Assembly: GCA_965247245.1 (NCBI GenBank)
Contig: CBDFGV010000003.1
Location: 2,480,001 to 2,544,000 of the forward strand
Reading direction: 5' to 3'
DNA: 64,000 nucleotides
Source: Tectiglobus sp965247245
Lineage (GTDB): Bacteria; Pseudomonadota; Alphaproteobacteria; Rhizobiales; Hyphomicrobiaceae
In this document: piece by piece, positions 36,018-43,937 of the stretch
How positions within the stretch are numbered: the first letter of the stretch is position 1
Layout: each line of letters opens with the position of its first letter
Position numbers and translations under genes: made by a program
The notes under the pieces: generated by a model
The model's database searches: none
What the model saw: only the letters and a program-made list of their open reading frames with translations
Told to the model about the DNA's origin: nothing

Positions 36018-36755
36018 GTGCCGACCATCATCGTAATACCTTCACGCATGAAGGCCACCCGACTGCCAAACAAGCCACTGGCCGATATTCACGGCGACCC
36101 CATGATAGTGCACTGCTGGCGGCGAGCCATGGCCGCCGAGGCCGGCAGAGTCGTCGTTGCAACCGATACGGAGGAGATCGCCGACGCCGTCAAGTCAGCC
36201 GGTGGTGAAGCCGTGATGACGCGCGAGGATCACATGTCAGGCTCGGATCGCGTATTCGAGGCCGTCAGCAAGATCGACCCGGACATCAATGCCGATATTG
36301 TCGTCAACCTACAGGGTGACTTGCCAACGCTTGAGCCACGGCTAGTCAACGAGTGCATTGCTCCGTTGCGTGATCCCTCAGTCCACATCGCCACGATTGC
36401 AGCTGAAATCACGATCGAAGATGAACGCGCAGCCTCGCACATCGTCAAGGTCGTTGGCACGCCACTGGGAACAACTGAGCCGTCTGTCCTGCGCGCGCTC
36501 TACTTTACCCGCGCACCGGCCCCGCATGGTGACGGCCCGATGTATCATCATATCGGCATTTATGCCTATCGCCGAACGGCGTTGGAGAGGTTTGTCAGCC
36601 TTAGGCCGTCCCCGTTAGAGCAAAGAGAGAATCTGGAGCAATTGCGGGCACTTGAAGATGGAATGCGGATTGACGTGGGAGTTGTTGACACCGTTCCGCT
36701 CGGTGTCGATACTCCCGCCGATCTCAAGCGCGCTCGAGAGCTCCTGGCCTCTTGA
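36018..36755 (+). CDS. kdsB: 3-deoxy-manno-octulosonate cytidylyltransferase KdsB
   Basis: This enzyme activates Kdo with CTP to form CMP-Kdo for lipopolysaccharide synthesis. The N-terminal nucleotide-binding segment IPSRMKATRLPNKPLADIHG and the conserved VVNLQGDLPTLEPRLVNE are visible; HHIGIYAYRRTALERFVSL and RALEDGMRIDVGVVDT complete the family pattern. It starts at GTG with AGGA about 9 bases upstream. The 245 residues are standard. pheA follows after 115 bases, and SDR and DUF1330 genes come next on the same strand. Confidence 0.95.
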   Translation: MPTIIVIPSRMKATRLPNKPLADIHGDPMIVHCWRRAMAAEAGRVVVATDTEEIADAVKSAGGEAVMTREDHMSGSDRVFEAVSKIDPDINADIVVNLQGDLPTLEPRLVNECIAPLRDPSVHIATIAAEITIEDERAASHIVKVVGTPLGTTEPSVLRALYFTRAPAPHGDGPMYHHIGIYAYRRTALERFVSLRPSPLEQRENLEQLRALEDGMRIDVGVVDTVPLGVDTPADLKRARELLAS

Positions 36756-36870
36756 CCGCTGAGCCCGACAAACCACAAATCGCCCGCACAAGCATTCGAA
36801 AACAACACGAAAGACAACTCCAGGATCGTTGCTGGCCCTAGAGCTGCGCACGACCTGGAAGAGACACGCA

Positions 36871-37758
36871 ATGGCAAAACACTCATCTGTTCCCAACAAG
36901 ATATCCTACCAGGGGGAAGACGGCGCCAACTCGCACGTTGCCTGTGCTGAGGTTTTTCCAGAACTCGAACCCGTGCCATGCTCGACGTTTGAGGATGCCG
37001 TCGGAGAAGTCCAAAACGGCCGCGCCAAGTATGCCATGATTCCGATCGAGAACACGCTTGCGGGTCGCGTCGCCGATGTTCACCACCTCCTGCCTCAGGC
37101 AAATCTTTACATCGTCGGAGAACACTTTCTACCGATACACTTCCAGTTGGTTGCACCGCGCGGCAGCAAGAAAAGTGACATCAAAGACATCTACAGTCAC
37201 GTGCATGCCCTTGGCCAATGCCGCAACATCATCCGAGAACTAGGCGCCGCTGCACACGTCGCTGGCGATACCGCTGGCGCCGCCCGTCAGGTCAGCGAAT
37301 GGCAGGACAAATCCAAGGCCGCCCTTTCACCGCGTTTGGCTGCTGACATCTATGATCTCGATATACTGGCAGAAGACGTTCAGGATGAAGATCACAACAC
37401 CACGCGCTTCGTCGTGCTCTCAGGCGCGCCCGAAGATGCCGAGCCCGATGATGGCCCGTGTGTGACAACCTTCATCTTCCGCGTCCGCAACGTTCCGGCC
37501 GCGCTCTATAAGGCGATGGGCGGATTTGCGACCAACGGCGTGAACATGACCAAGCTGGAGAGTTACCAGATCGGCGGCGCATTCACCGCAACGATGTTTT
37601 ATGCTGATATCGAAGGCCATCCGACCGAGCGCTCGGTGCGCCTTGCCCTTGAGGAGCTCTCCTTCTTTTCTTCAGAGCTCAAGATCCTCGGCACTTACAA
37701 AGCCAGTGACCATCGTGCCAAAATACTAAAGCAGATGAGCCAGCACCAAGCTCACTAA
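36871..37758 (+). CDS. pheA: Prephenate dehydratase PheA
   Basis: This monofunctional prephenate dehydratase converts prephenate to phenylpyruvate for phenylalanine synthesis. The catalytic domain runs from KISYQGEDGANSHVACAEVF to HNTTRFVVLSG, which carries the catalytic Thr-Arg-Phe. The C-terminal ACT regulatory domain has NVPAALYKAMGGFATNGVNM and TKLESYQIGGAFTATMFYAD, with the ESYQ-type feedback site. The ATG at 36871 has GGAAGAG upstream. The 295 residues match rhizobial PheA. Its position next to kdsB is the usual one in this order. Confidence 0.95.
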   Translation: MAKHSSVPNKISYQGEDGANSHVACAEVFPELEPVPCSTFEDAVGEVQNGRAKYAMIPIENTLAGRVADVHHLLPQANLYIVGEHFLPIHFQLVAPRGSKKSDIKDIYSHVHALGQCRNIIRELGAAAHVAGDTAGAARQVSEWQDKSKAALSPRLAADIYDLDILAEDVQDEDHNTTRFVVLSGAPEDAEPDDGPCVTTFIFRVRNVPAALYKAMGGFATNGVNMTKLESYQIGGAFTATMFYADIEGHPTERSVRLALEELSFFSSELKILGTYKASDHRAKILKQMSQHQAH

Positions 37759-37805
37759 CGACTAACGAAGGGGCGTCGCTGGCAGGACAACGGGAGACGA
37801 CGCAA

Positions 37806-38552
37806 ATGAAGCTCAAGGACAAAGTCGCCATCGTCACCGGCGCGGCATCCGGGTTCGGTAAAGGCATTGCAGAATTGTATGCTAGCGAAGGCGCCAAAGT
37901 CTGCGTCTCCGACATCAATGGACAAGGCGCCCGTGACGTTGCCAACGGCATCGGCGAACGGGCCATCCACGTTGCAGCCGATGTCTCCCAGCAGACAGAC
38001 GTCGCCAACATGGTGGCAGAGACCGTTAGTGCGTTCGGCGGCGTCGACATCATGGTCAACAACGCCGGCTTCACTCATCGCAACCAACCAATGCTCGACG
38101 TCGACGAAGAGCAGTTCGACCGCATCTTCGCCGTGAACGTCAAGGCCATCTACCTTGCGGCTAAGGGAGTTGTGCCGATCATGGAGCAGCGCGGCGGCGG
38201 TTCAATCATAACAACGGCATCCACAGCCGGTGTGCGTCCACGCCCGGGGTTGGTCTGGTACAACAGCTCGAAGGGCGCTGCGATATCTATGACCAAGTCC
38301 ATGGCCATCGAACTTGCACCCAAAAAGATCCGCGTCAACGCCATCAATCCTGTTGCTGGCGATACTCCTATGCTCGCCCAGTTCATGGGCGAAGACACAC
38401 CGGAGATCCGCGAAAAGTTCGTCTCGACAATCCCGCTCGGCCGTTTCTCACTGCCGGACGACATTGCCAACGTCGCGCTCTTCCTTGCCGACCCTGCATC
38501 CGACTTCCTGACCGGGCTCGCCATCGAGGTTGACGGCGGGCGCTGCATCTAA
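37806..38552 (+). CDS. Short-chain dehydrogenase/reductase (FabG-like), catalytically complete
   Basis: This is a classical SDR of 248 residues. The cofactor motif is TGAASGFGKGIAE and the NNAG motif is present (MVNNAGFTH). The catalytic Ser lies in ITTASTAGV, and the Tyr-x-x-x-Lys motif is YNSSK. The enzyme is therefore expected to be active with NAD(H) or NADP(H). An Asp in VCVSDINGQGARD after beta-2 favours NAD. It follows pheA by 47 bases and precedes a DUF1330 gene by 38, so the three may be one transcript. The substrate is unknown. Confidence 0.92.
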   Translation: MKLKDKVAIVTGAASGFGKGIAELYASEGAKVCVSDINGQGARDVANGIGERAIHVAADVSQQTDVANMVAETVSAFGGVDIMVNNAGFTHRNQPMLDVDEEQFDRIFAVNVKAIYLAAKGVVPIMEQRGGGSIITTASTAGVRPRPGLVWYNSSKGAAISMTKSMAIELAPKKIRVNAINPVAGDTPMLAQFMGEDTPEIREKFVSTIPLGRFSLPDDIANVALFLADPASDFLTGLAIEVDGGRCI

Positions 38553-38590
38553 TCAATCCACGACCACAAGACAAAAAAGGGAGACCAACA

Positions 38591-38884
38591 ATGCCGAAAG
38601 CCTATTGGGTCAGCTCGTACCACGAAATCCACGACCCGGAAAAATTGGCCGCCTACGCCAAAATCGCTGGCCCTGCAGTCACTGCCTCCGGTGGCCGCTT
38701 CCTGACTCGCGGCGTTGCAGCCAAGGCCTTCGAAGCCGGCAAAGTCGAGCGCACAACGGTGATCGAATTCGATTCACTGGACCAGGCCATCGCAGCTCAC
38801 GAGACACCGGAATACAAGGAAGCACTCAAGGCGCTTGAAGGCGGTGTCACTCGTGACCTACGCATCGTCGAGGGCGTTGAGTAA
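38591..38884 (+). CDS. DUF1330 domain protein (dimeric alpha/beta barrel)
   Basis: The 97-residue protein is a single DUF1330 domain, a ferredoxin-like dimeric alpha/beta barrel. Typical segments are YAKIAGPAVTASGGRFLTRG and RTTVIEFDSLDQAIAAHETP followed by EYKEALKALEGGVTRDLRIV. AAGGGAG (38577-38583) precedes the ATG. The fold is used by small monooxygenases and binding proteins, but the role of this group is unknown. It ends the kdsB-pheA-SDR series and is followed by a strong hairpin. Confidence 0.92.
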   Translation: MPKAYWVSSYHEIHDPEKLAAYAKIAGPAVTASGGRFLTRGVAAKAFEAGKVERTTVIEFDSLDQAIAAHETPEYKEALKALEGGVTRDLRIVEGVE

Positions 38885-38895
38885 AAACAAGATCC

Positions 38896-38930
38896 CCGAC
38901 AACGGGTGAGCCACGCTCACCCGTTGTCGG
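38896..38930. terminator. Bidirectional terminator hairpin
   Basis: A perfect 16-bp stem (38896-38911 with 38915-38930) with a 3-base loop lies between two convergent genes. On the minus strand a T-rich stretch follows about 8 bases later; on the plus strand the tail is TAATTGG. It probably ends both transcripts. Confidence 0.8.
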
Positions 38931-38937
38931 TAATTGG

Positions 38938-39618
38938 TTAGACCATTACTCGGTCGATCACACGAGCCCGCGACTCATGCAGGACATCCTGATACTGCCT
39001 ACTCTTCATGCGCTTGATGGCATCGGCCTTTGACGAGTACTTGCTCTTGCCGCCCATGTACTGGTCAGCAATGGCATAAAGTTCCGCGTTTGAAACGGTC
39101 CCCTTAACTTGCAGCTCTTCGATAACTGCTCGGAACCGATCACCATCAAAGTTCGCAGCAGTCAGTCGATCTGCGAATTGGCGGACTCTCGCATGATCAA
39201 TCTTCGCCGGCGCTTTGGCCGTCGGCTTCTTCTTGGCTGGCGCAGCATTAAGAGTTGAGTGAATCCTTGCCGACAGTAGGCCGGCATCAATCGTCGGTGA
39301 TGACGCCAGAAAGCTGGCAAGACTATCAAAGTCGACCGACGCGGCCTTTGCTTTGGCAGACAGCAGAACCTTGGAGCAGCTTGCTAGATAGTGGCTCAAT
39401 TCTAGGCAAGTTACGCCCGTAGCAATAGCACCAACAACCTCGACCTTTGTAAGATCAACTTTCGCCAACTTCTTCAGTAAGGCCGCCAAAGTTGCATCTT
39501 TTGGCGGCGTCAGGCCATGAGACAACGCGTGAAGGGCAGACCGTCGTGCTCCGTCTTGATCGGGTCGCTCAATCTCTGCGAACGCGTTGATAACCTTCCG
39601 GATTTCTGAAACCTTCAT
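38938..39618 (-). CDS. Unknown partner protein of the ParA-like ATPase, 226 residues
   Basis: I do not recognise this protein. It has no signal peptide or membrane segment and is mainly helical. Two parts are joined by a Lys/Ala/Pro linker (PAKKKPTAKAPAKIDHA at about 126-143). The N-terminal part holds two helix-rich segments with three conserved-looking Cys residues in TCLELSHYLASCSK. The C-terminal part ends in a basic tail (MKSRQYQDVLHESRARVIDR). The start codon overlaps the stop of the upstream ATPase gene in an ATGA, a sign of translational coupling and of a joint function. AAAGGA lies 7 bases upstream. A ParB-like or effector role is speculation. Confidence 0.75.
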   Translation of the reverse strand: MKVSEIRKVINAFAEIERPDQDGARRSALHALSHGLTPPKDATLAALLKKLAKVDLTKVEVVGAIATGVTCLELSHYLASCSKVLLSAKAKAASVDFDSLASFLASSPTIDAGLLSARIHSTLNAAPAKKKPTAKAPAKIDHARVRQFADRLTAANFDGDRFRAVIEELQVKGTVSNAELYAIADQYMGGKSKYSSKADAIKRMKSRQYQDVLHESRARVIDRVMV

Positions 39619-40784
39619 CGGCGGGTCCTTTCAATGACCTCCTTCGCCAGTGTAGTGAATATTGTGTTCGATTCGTCTGGTGCAAAATAGGCCAGTTTTT
39701 CCCCAGCAGCATCCCGGATGCGAATATCGCGCCGAATATTGCAGTTTTCTAGTAGGAAGGAAGTCGAACCAAACTCTCGCTGCACAAGTCCTTGTAGACG
39801 GCCAACAACTGGCATCTCGCGCTGGATATAGTTCGCAGGTCCTTGATTGTAAGTCATTGAAGGAACGACACCAACTAGTTCCAGTTGCGGGCAGATTCTT
39901 GGTTTGAGGTACTTAAACTGGACCATGAAGTTCCCGGCTGATTGGGCGGCCAGATTGTCTAGTCCTGTAGGGATAAGCAAATGAGTTGCTGCACAGAGAG
40001 CATTGACGAAACTCAATGTCAGCCGGGGTGCTGTGTCGAGAATAATGTAGTCGAAATGGTTCTGCACATCAGCGTGACTAAGGACCTCCATCAAGTTGAA
40101 CCTGACATCCTTTTCTGTTTCCCCGATCAACCACTTTAAGGTTAGTCGATTTTCGAGATCTGCCATTTCGGAGTCAGTAGGCAAGTATCGCAAGTTGGAG
40201 ATTGGATCCTTGAGTGGTTGCGCCGCCTCCTTCGCCCAGGCGGCATTGCGATGCCCTCCCAGAAGGCCAACTCCCTTGCTCCTCAAATCCTCAATGATGT
40301 CTGGGTCATCGATTTCATTGTGCCCGAGAAACAGGGAAGACAGCGAACCTTGGTAGTCCAGGTCGATAGCAAGAACCCGATTTAGCTTCCCACTGCGCGA
40401 AGCTAAATAGTGAGGCAAAGATGCCAACGCGGCAGCCAGGTTAGCCGCAATCGTCGTCTTACCAACACCACCCTTTAAGTTCGCAAGAAGGATGATAGGA
40501 ATACTGCCCTGGAGTTTCGGATTGTATTGCACATCGTCATAGTTGACCGGTCTTGACCAGATCCCTTGCTGACCTTGCTCACTGAGATTGCGCAACTCAT
40601 CAATGCGCTTGACTGCACTTGCCGCATGCTTCTGCTCGTCACGCAGCCGGAGTACTTCCTTTCGAATTCTTGGAACGCTAAACAGAAAACCGATGACGGC
40701 GACAAGAAACGTAAGACTTCCAAGCGTTACTTGGAATACAGCTTGATGGTCGTCAATAAAGTCCTTGACCATAGACCAGTCCAT
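39615..40784 (-). CDS. Membrane-anchored ParA/MinD-superfamily ATPase
   Basis: The 389-residue protein has an N-terminal membrane segment (about 18-37, QVTLGSLTFLVAVIGFLFSV), a short coiled-coil-like linker (38-70) and a ParA/Soj-type ATPase domain. Walker A is KGGVGKTT (104-111), with both the ParA signature lysine and the catalytic lysine. The switch I region is AIDLDYQGSLSSL (139-151), and Walker B is YIILDTAPRL. GGAGG 5 bases before the ATG at 40784 fixes the start; the frame continues upstream to 40814. Chromosomal ParA normally lacks a membrane anchor, and parB and gidA/gidB are absent here. Composition is about 50 percent GC in a sampled stretch, against about 57 percent nearby. The role is unknown. 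Confidence 0.85.
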   Translation of the reverse strand: MDWSMVKDFIDDHQAVFQVTLGSLTFLVAVIGFLFSVPRIRKEVLRLRDEQKHAASAVKRIDELRNLSEQGQQGIWSRPVNYDDVQYNPKLQGSIPIILLANLKGGVGKTTIAANLAAALASLPHYLASRSGKLNRVLAIDLDYQGSLSSLFLGHNEIDDPDIIEDLRSKGVGLLGGHRNAAWAKEAAQPLKDPISNLRYLPTDSEMADLENRLTLKWLIGETEKDVRFNLMEVLSHADVQNHFDYIILDTAPRLTLSFVNALCAATHLLIPTGLDNLAAQSAGNFMVQFKYLKPRICPQLELVGVVPSMTYNQGPANYIQREMPVVGRLQGLVQREFGSTSFLLENCNIRRDIRIRDAAGEKLAYFAPDESNTIFTTLAKEVIERTRR

Positions 40785-40899
40785 ATCGCCTCCCCTCATA
40801 ACATCAGCATACATATTAAATGCCTGCGATGTCGGAGGAGATCAAGCTATGGATTGGCCGGAACTTCTTTCGAAGCACCCAAGAGCGCAACCTCTACGC

Positions 40900-41430
40900 T
40901 CACCCTTTCTCCGCCAACTCTTTGAGGTTGGAGAGGCCCTTCTCGTAGTTCTCGCCGATCAACGAGTCGAGCATCAGTCCCATCCAGCGCATCATGGGAT
41001 TGTTGCCGGTATCGGTCTTGAAGCGCCATGTGACAGTTGTCTTGCCACCTTCTTCGACAAAGTCATAGCCGGCAGTGGCCGTACCCTGCGGACCAAAATC
41101 GAGGGCTGTCTCAATGACCTTGTTAGGTTCGCTCTTAGTAATCGTCTGCGAGCCGACCCCGACATCCTGCCGCTCGCTTTGCCAATTGACTTTCTGCCCT
41201 TTGCCTTGGTCAGGCCCGCTGTAGGTAAACTTGGCGTTCGGATCGAGGGTCACCCATGGTGACCATTTGTGTTTACGCAGATCATTGACGAGTGGAAAAA
41301 CCTTGGCGGCCGGGGCATTGATCGCGATCGACCGCGATACGGCGACTTCGCGTGGCAATGCAAATGCCACCAAAGCCAGAATGGCAACGACGGCGATCAA
41401 AAACATGAAGATTCGGCCAATAAGGCGCAT
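40900..41430 (-). CDS. SRPBCC (polyketide cyclase/START-like) domain protein, membrane-anchored
   Basis: The product has an N-terminal hydrophobic helix (about 5-25, IFMFLIAVVAILALVAFALP) followed by a helix-grip SRPBCC domain. ISRSIAINAPAAKVFPLVND (here VSRSIAINAPAAKVFPLVND) and WSPWVTLDPNAKFTYSGPD are typical, and KTTVTWRFKTDTG is the last strand region before the long C-terminal helix. These domains bind hydrophobic ligands; the ligand is unknown. The 176 residues and an N-terminal anchor are common in proteobacteria. A hairpin between this gene and the RTX gene upstream separates the two transcripts. Confidence 0.88.
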   Translation of the reverse strand: MRLIGRIFMFLIAVVAILALVAFALPREVAVSRSIAINAPAAKVFPLVNDLRKHKWSPWVTLDPNAKFTYSGPDQGKGQKVNWQSERQDVGVGSQTITKSEPNKVIETALDFGPQGTATAGYDFVEEGGKTTVTWRFKTDTGNNPMMRWMGLMLDSLIGENYEKGLSNLKELAEKG

Positions 41431-41494
41431 CGGTCATCCCTCCCAGAACCTCTCTGCGACTGATCACTCCGAGTAACCCGGAATCTGGTCATGG

Positions 41495-41521
41495 AAATGG
41501 CCGCCTCCCGAGGAGACGGCC
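41495..41521 (-). terminator. Probable terminator after the RTX gene
   Basis: On the minus strand a 10-bp stem with one G-T wobble (41521-41512 with 41508-41499, 3-base loop) is followed by a short ATTT. The T tract is weak, so termination may be partial. Confidence 0.6.
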
Positions 41522-41549
41522 TTGCCTGCACAACCGGGCTTCACAAGCG

Positions 41550-43010
41550 CTAGGCGAACAGCGCTTCGCTTTCGTAGAGCGACTTCACGTCAAGCTCGAA
41601 AACGTCTTCCAGTAGCGCGATTTCCTGCGCACCACCTCGATTGCCGAAATCAACGGAGATAACTGTGCCCGCGTCTGTTTCTTCCAGGCTGACAACATCG
41701 GAGATGTCACAGGATTTGCCCATGTCGACGAGCCCGCTGAAGTCCAAAGTGTCTTCGGCAACGCTGAAGTCGGTGATTACATCCAGACCGCGGTGATCAC
41801 CGTCGCGGCTCACAACATCCTGCCGTTCCCAGCTGAAGGTGTCGGCGCCATCGCCGCCTGTCAGCGTATCCGCACCTTGCTTGCCACGGATCCAGTCATC
41901 ACCATCACCACCGTTGATGACATTATCTCGTCGCCCCCCTGTAATCGTATCATCGCCGACACCGCCGATGACGTTCTCGATACTCGTCATCGAAACAATC
42001 TCTTCGCCATCGATCGCGGCCGTGCCTTCTGACAGATCTACCGTCAAGTCTTCATTCAGCCAGAGAAAGTCGATCGTGTCGCTGCCACGTCCACCATCGA
42101 TAACATCGTGATCGGTCTTGTAAGGCGCGTAGAACGTATCATCGCCACGCCCGCCGTAGAGTTCGTCATCGCCTTGCCCGCCGGCAATCTCGTCGTTACC
42201 TGCGCCGCCATAAATGATATCGACGCCATACCCCCCGTTGAGTTCATCATCACCAGCATCGCCGTAGATCTCATCATCACCGTCACCGCCAGCAATAGCG
42301 TCTACGCCTTGACCACCAGACAACCAGTCATCACCGGCGCCGCCGTCAATCTGATCATCGCCCGCACGTCCTTGAATAATGTCGTCTCCAACAGTCCCAT
42401 CGATTTGATCATCGTTTCTTGAACCAGCAATGGCATCGCCAGCAGGATCATCATTGCCATCGTCGGCGGCGTCATTATCGTTATCGTCAGGTGCGCTGAT
42501 GATATCGACGTCCAGGGGCGGTGTGACCGGGTCAAAGATGATCTCGTAGTCATCATCACCGGTGTCTTCGTCGTCATCGGGTGCACCAATGACATCGACA
42601 TCCAAGGGCGGCGTGACCGGGTCAAAGATGATCTCATCATCGTCCGCGGGCTCGATCACTCCGACAAGCGTATCGCCATCATCGGTATCGTCAACTTCCG
42701 CCGGCTCGCCGGAAATAAATGTCCTTGTTCCATCAGAAGGGCTGTACATCGGAGTACCAGTGACGTCACCGCTTCCACCGTCGTCTGGCTCATCGCCTGG
42801 ATGTAAGGTCGTGGGCGGTGATCCGGATGAGGGGTTGTAAATTGGAGTACCAGCGACGTCACCGCTTCCACTGTCGTCTGGGTCATTGCCTGGATACAAG
42901 GCGGCGGTCGATGTGTCAGGATCCGGCTGATAATTAGCGGAGTCATAGATCGATTGAGTATCTTCAGTTCCGGATTCCAATCTGGTGTTTTCAGCAATTG
43001 CCATTTTCAT
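41550..43010 (-). CDS. RTX calcium-binding exoprotein with type I secretion C-terminus
   Basis: The 486-residue protein is an acidic RTX protein, probably exported in one step by a type I system and folded by calcium outside the cell. There is no Sec signal. Residues 35-98 hold two copies of a 31-residue unit (core DPDDSGSGDVAGTPIY / EPDDGGSGDVTGTPMY). Residues 126-185 hold two copies of a 30-residue unit (EIIFDPVTPPLDVDVIGAPD). GGxGxDxUx nonapeptides fill about 196-293 and 347-391. The end (LDVITDFSVAEDTLDFSG onwards) resembles type I secretion target domains. No catalytic motif such as the HExxH of serralysin is present. An ATG at 43004 has better ribosome-site spacing than the one at 43010. 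No type I secretion genes are nearby. Confidence 0.9.
   Translation of the reverse strand: MKMAIAENTRLESGTEDTQSIYDSANYQPDPDTSTAALYPGNDPDDSGSGDVAGTPIYNPSSGSPPTTLHPGDEPDDGGSGDVTGTPMYSPSDGTRTFISGEPAEVDDTDDGDTLVGVIEPADDDEIIFDPVTPPLDVDVIGAPDDDEDTGDDDYEIIFDPVTPPLDVDIISAPDDNDNDAADDGNDDPAGDAIAGSRNDDQIDGTVGDDIIQGRAGDDQIDGGAGDDWLSGGQGVDAIAGGDGDDEIYGDAGDDELNGGYGVDIIYGGAGNDEIAGGQGDDELYGGRGDDTFYAPYKTDHDVIDGGRGSDTIDFLWLNEDLTVDLSEGTAAIDGEEIVSMTSIENVIGGVGDDTITGGRRDNVINGGDGDDWIRGKQGADTLTGGDGADTFSWERQDVVSRDGDHRGLDVITDFSVAEDTLDFSGLVDMGKSCDISDVVSLEETDAGTVISVDFGNRGGAQEIALLEDVFELDVKSLYESEALFA
42491..42646 (-). repeat. 90-bp direct repeat inside the RTX gene
   Basis: Two nearly identical copies start at 42491 and 42581 (90 bases apart, no shift of frame) and encode the 30-residue unit containing EIIFDPVTPPLDVD. 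Differences fall mostly at third codon positions, so the protein repeat appears to be under selection. Confidence 0.75.
42735..42920 (-). repeat. 93-bp direct repeat inside the RTX gene
   Basis: Two copies of a 93-base unit, with GGAGTACCAG at 42751 and 42844, encode the 31-residue GSGDV-containing repeat near the N-terminus. Both copies stay in frame. Confidence 0.75.
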
Positions 43011-43422
43011 TCACCTTTTCACAGTGTTTCCGATCCACACTTCGAAGTTGGTGACTTTTTAATTCTACAACTTCTTTGTGCAAGGTGAATTCAGCGCCGT
43101 GAATTATGTTCCAGGTGTTAAGTGGTTCGTTCGGTTTTGAATGAGTCAGCAACAAAAATAACGTTTGCTGATTATATTTGGAGATTTTGGTTTCAAGCCG
43201 CTTCCTGGCGCAGCCAAGAAGCACAACAAATGCGATGCTCATTCGCTGTGTTTTTTATCCGTAGGCCACCGAAGATGGGGTTAGTATTTCGATTGCAAAT
43301 GGATGCGGACTTATCCGTTTGGCTGTCTGTACAGCAGCGCCAGCGATCCACTCCTTATCCCCGGTCGATCCCACAGAGTTAAACTGGTGCGCTGACCTTT
43401 CTGGCCAAGAAGGCGAAGCGAC
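43011..43422. other. Intergenic region upstream of the RTX gene
   Basis: This 412-base region holds the 5' ends of the RTX gene (minus) and a small membrane-protein gene (plus). The part near the RTX gene (43040-43190) is AT-rich and a likely promoter site. Open frames here are short, have poor codon use and no ribosome sites, so I call none of them genes. Confidence 0.4.
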
Positions 43423-43830
43423 ATGCCAAGTCTACCAGAGCTTTTCCTGCAGCCGATTGGCCTCGATTCCTGGATCGGCGCGACGCTACTTCTGGGTCTC
43501 ATCTCACTGATCTGCCTGAGCTATTTCAGCCCCGGCGAGAACCCAAACACCTACAGGGACCATTCGACTGAGGCCAAGAGCAAGGCATATCTGGCAAAGC
43601 ACCGAACCAATAAGACGGATATCAATTCGAACTACAATTTACCGGCTTCGCCCGGAAAACGTGCGGGCAGCGGTTGGACAATAGATAAGACCATGCGCGT
43701 TATGACGTCGATCGTAGTCCTGCTCGCAGCCATATACATTATCATCTTCGATCAGGAGGCGAACGCTGATCGACAAAAATGGGCTTTTGGTGCTGTTGGT
43801 CTGGTATTCGGGCATTGGGCAAGACGTTAG
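43423..43830 (+). CDS. Small membrane protein of unknown function, 135 residues
   Basis: I do not recognise a family. Two membrane segments are visible, at about 18-35 (SWIGATLLLGLISLICLSYF) and 91-109 (VMTSIVVLLAAIYIIIFDQ). A polar, basic loop of about 55 residues lies between them, and a short C-terminal hydrophobic stretch follows (WAFGAVGLVFGHWA). The ATG is preceded by a purine-rich GAAGGCGAAG. It converges on groEL. The C-terminal arrangement of a membrane span followed by a glycine-containing hydrophobic end suggests an inner-membrane accessory protein, but nothing specific can be said. Confidence 0.6.
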   Translation: MPSLPELFLQPIGLDSWIGATLLLGLISLICLSYFSPGENPNTYRDHSTEAKSKAYLAKHRTNKTDINSNYNLPASPGKRAGSGWTIDKTMRVMTSIVVLLAAIYIIIFDQEANADRQKWAFGAVGLVFGHWARR

Positions 43831-43872
43831 CTTGACCTATTCGCCACCAGATCAATTAAACGAACATCACAC

Positions 43873-43903
43873 AAAAAACCGCCCGCGGTCTCCCGCGAGC
43901 GGT
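43873..43903 (-). terminator. Intrinsic terminator of groESL
   Basis: On the minus strand an 11-bp GC-rich stem with one wobble pair (43903-43893 with 43888-43878) and a 4-base loop runs into six T residues (complement of 43873-43878). It lies 35 bases after the groEL stop codon. Confidence 0.92.
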
Positions 43904-43937
43904 CTCAAAGTCTCGGGCTGAAAGCCTAAGCGGATGA

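Noticed and set aside
39615..40784. Chromosome or plasmid partition locus
   Set aside because: No parB, parS-like palindromes or replication genes are nearby, and a membrane-anchored ParA is not the usual partition ATPase.
42491..42920. Regular DNA repeats suggestive of a CRISPR or minisatellite
   Set aside because: The repeats are few, unequal in kind, in frame and explained by the repeated protein units of the RTX gene.
41550..43010. Serralysin-type metalloprotease
   Set aside because: RTX repeats and secretion end are present, but there is no HExxH zinc motif.
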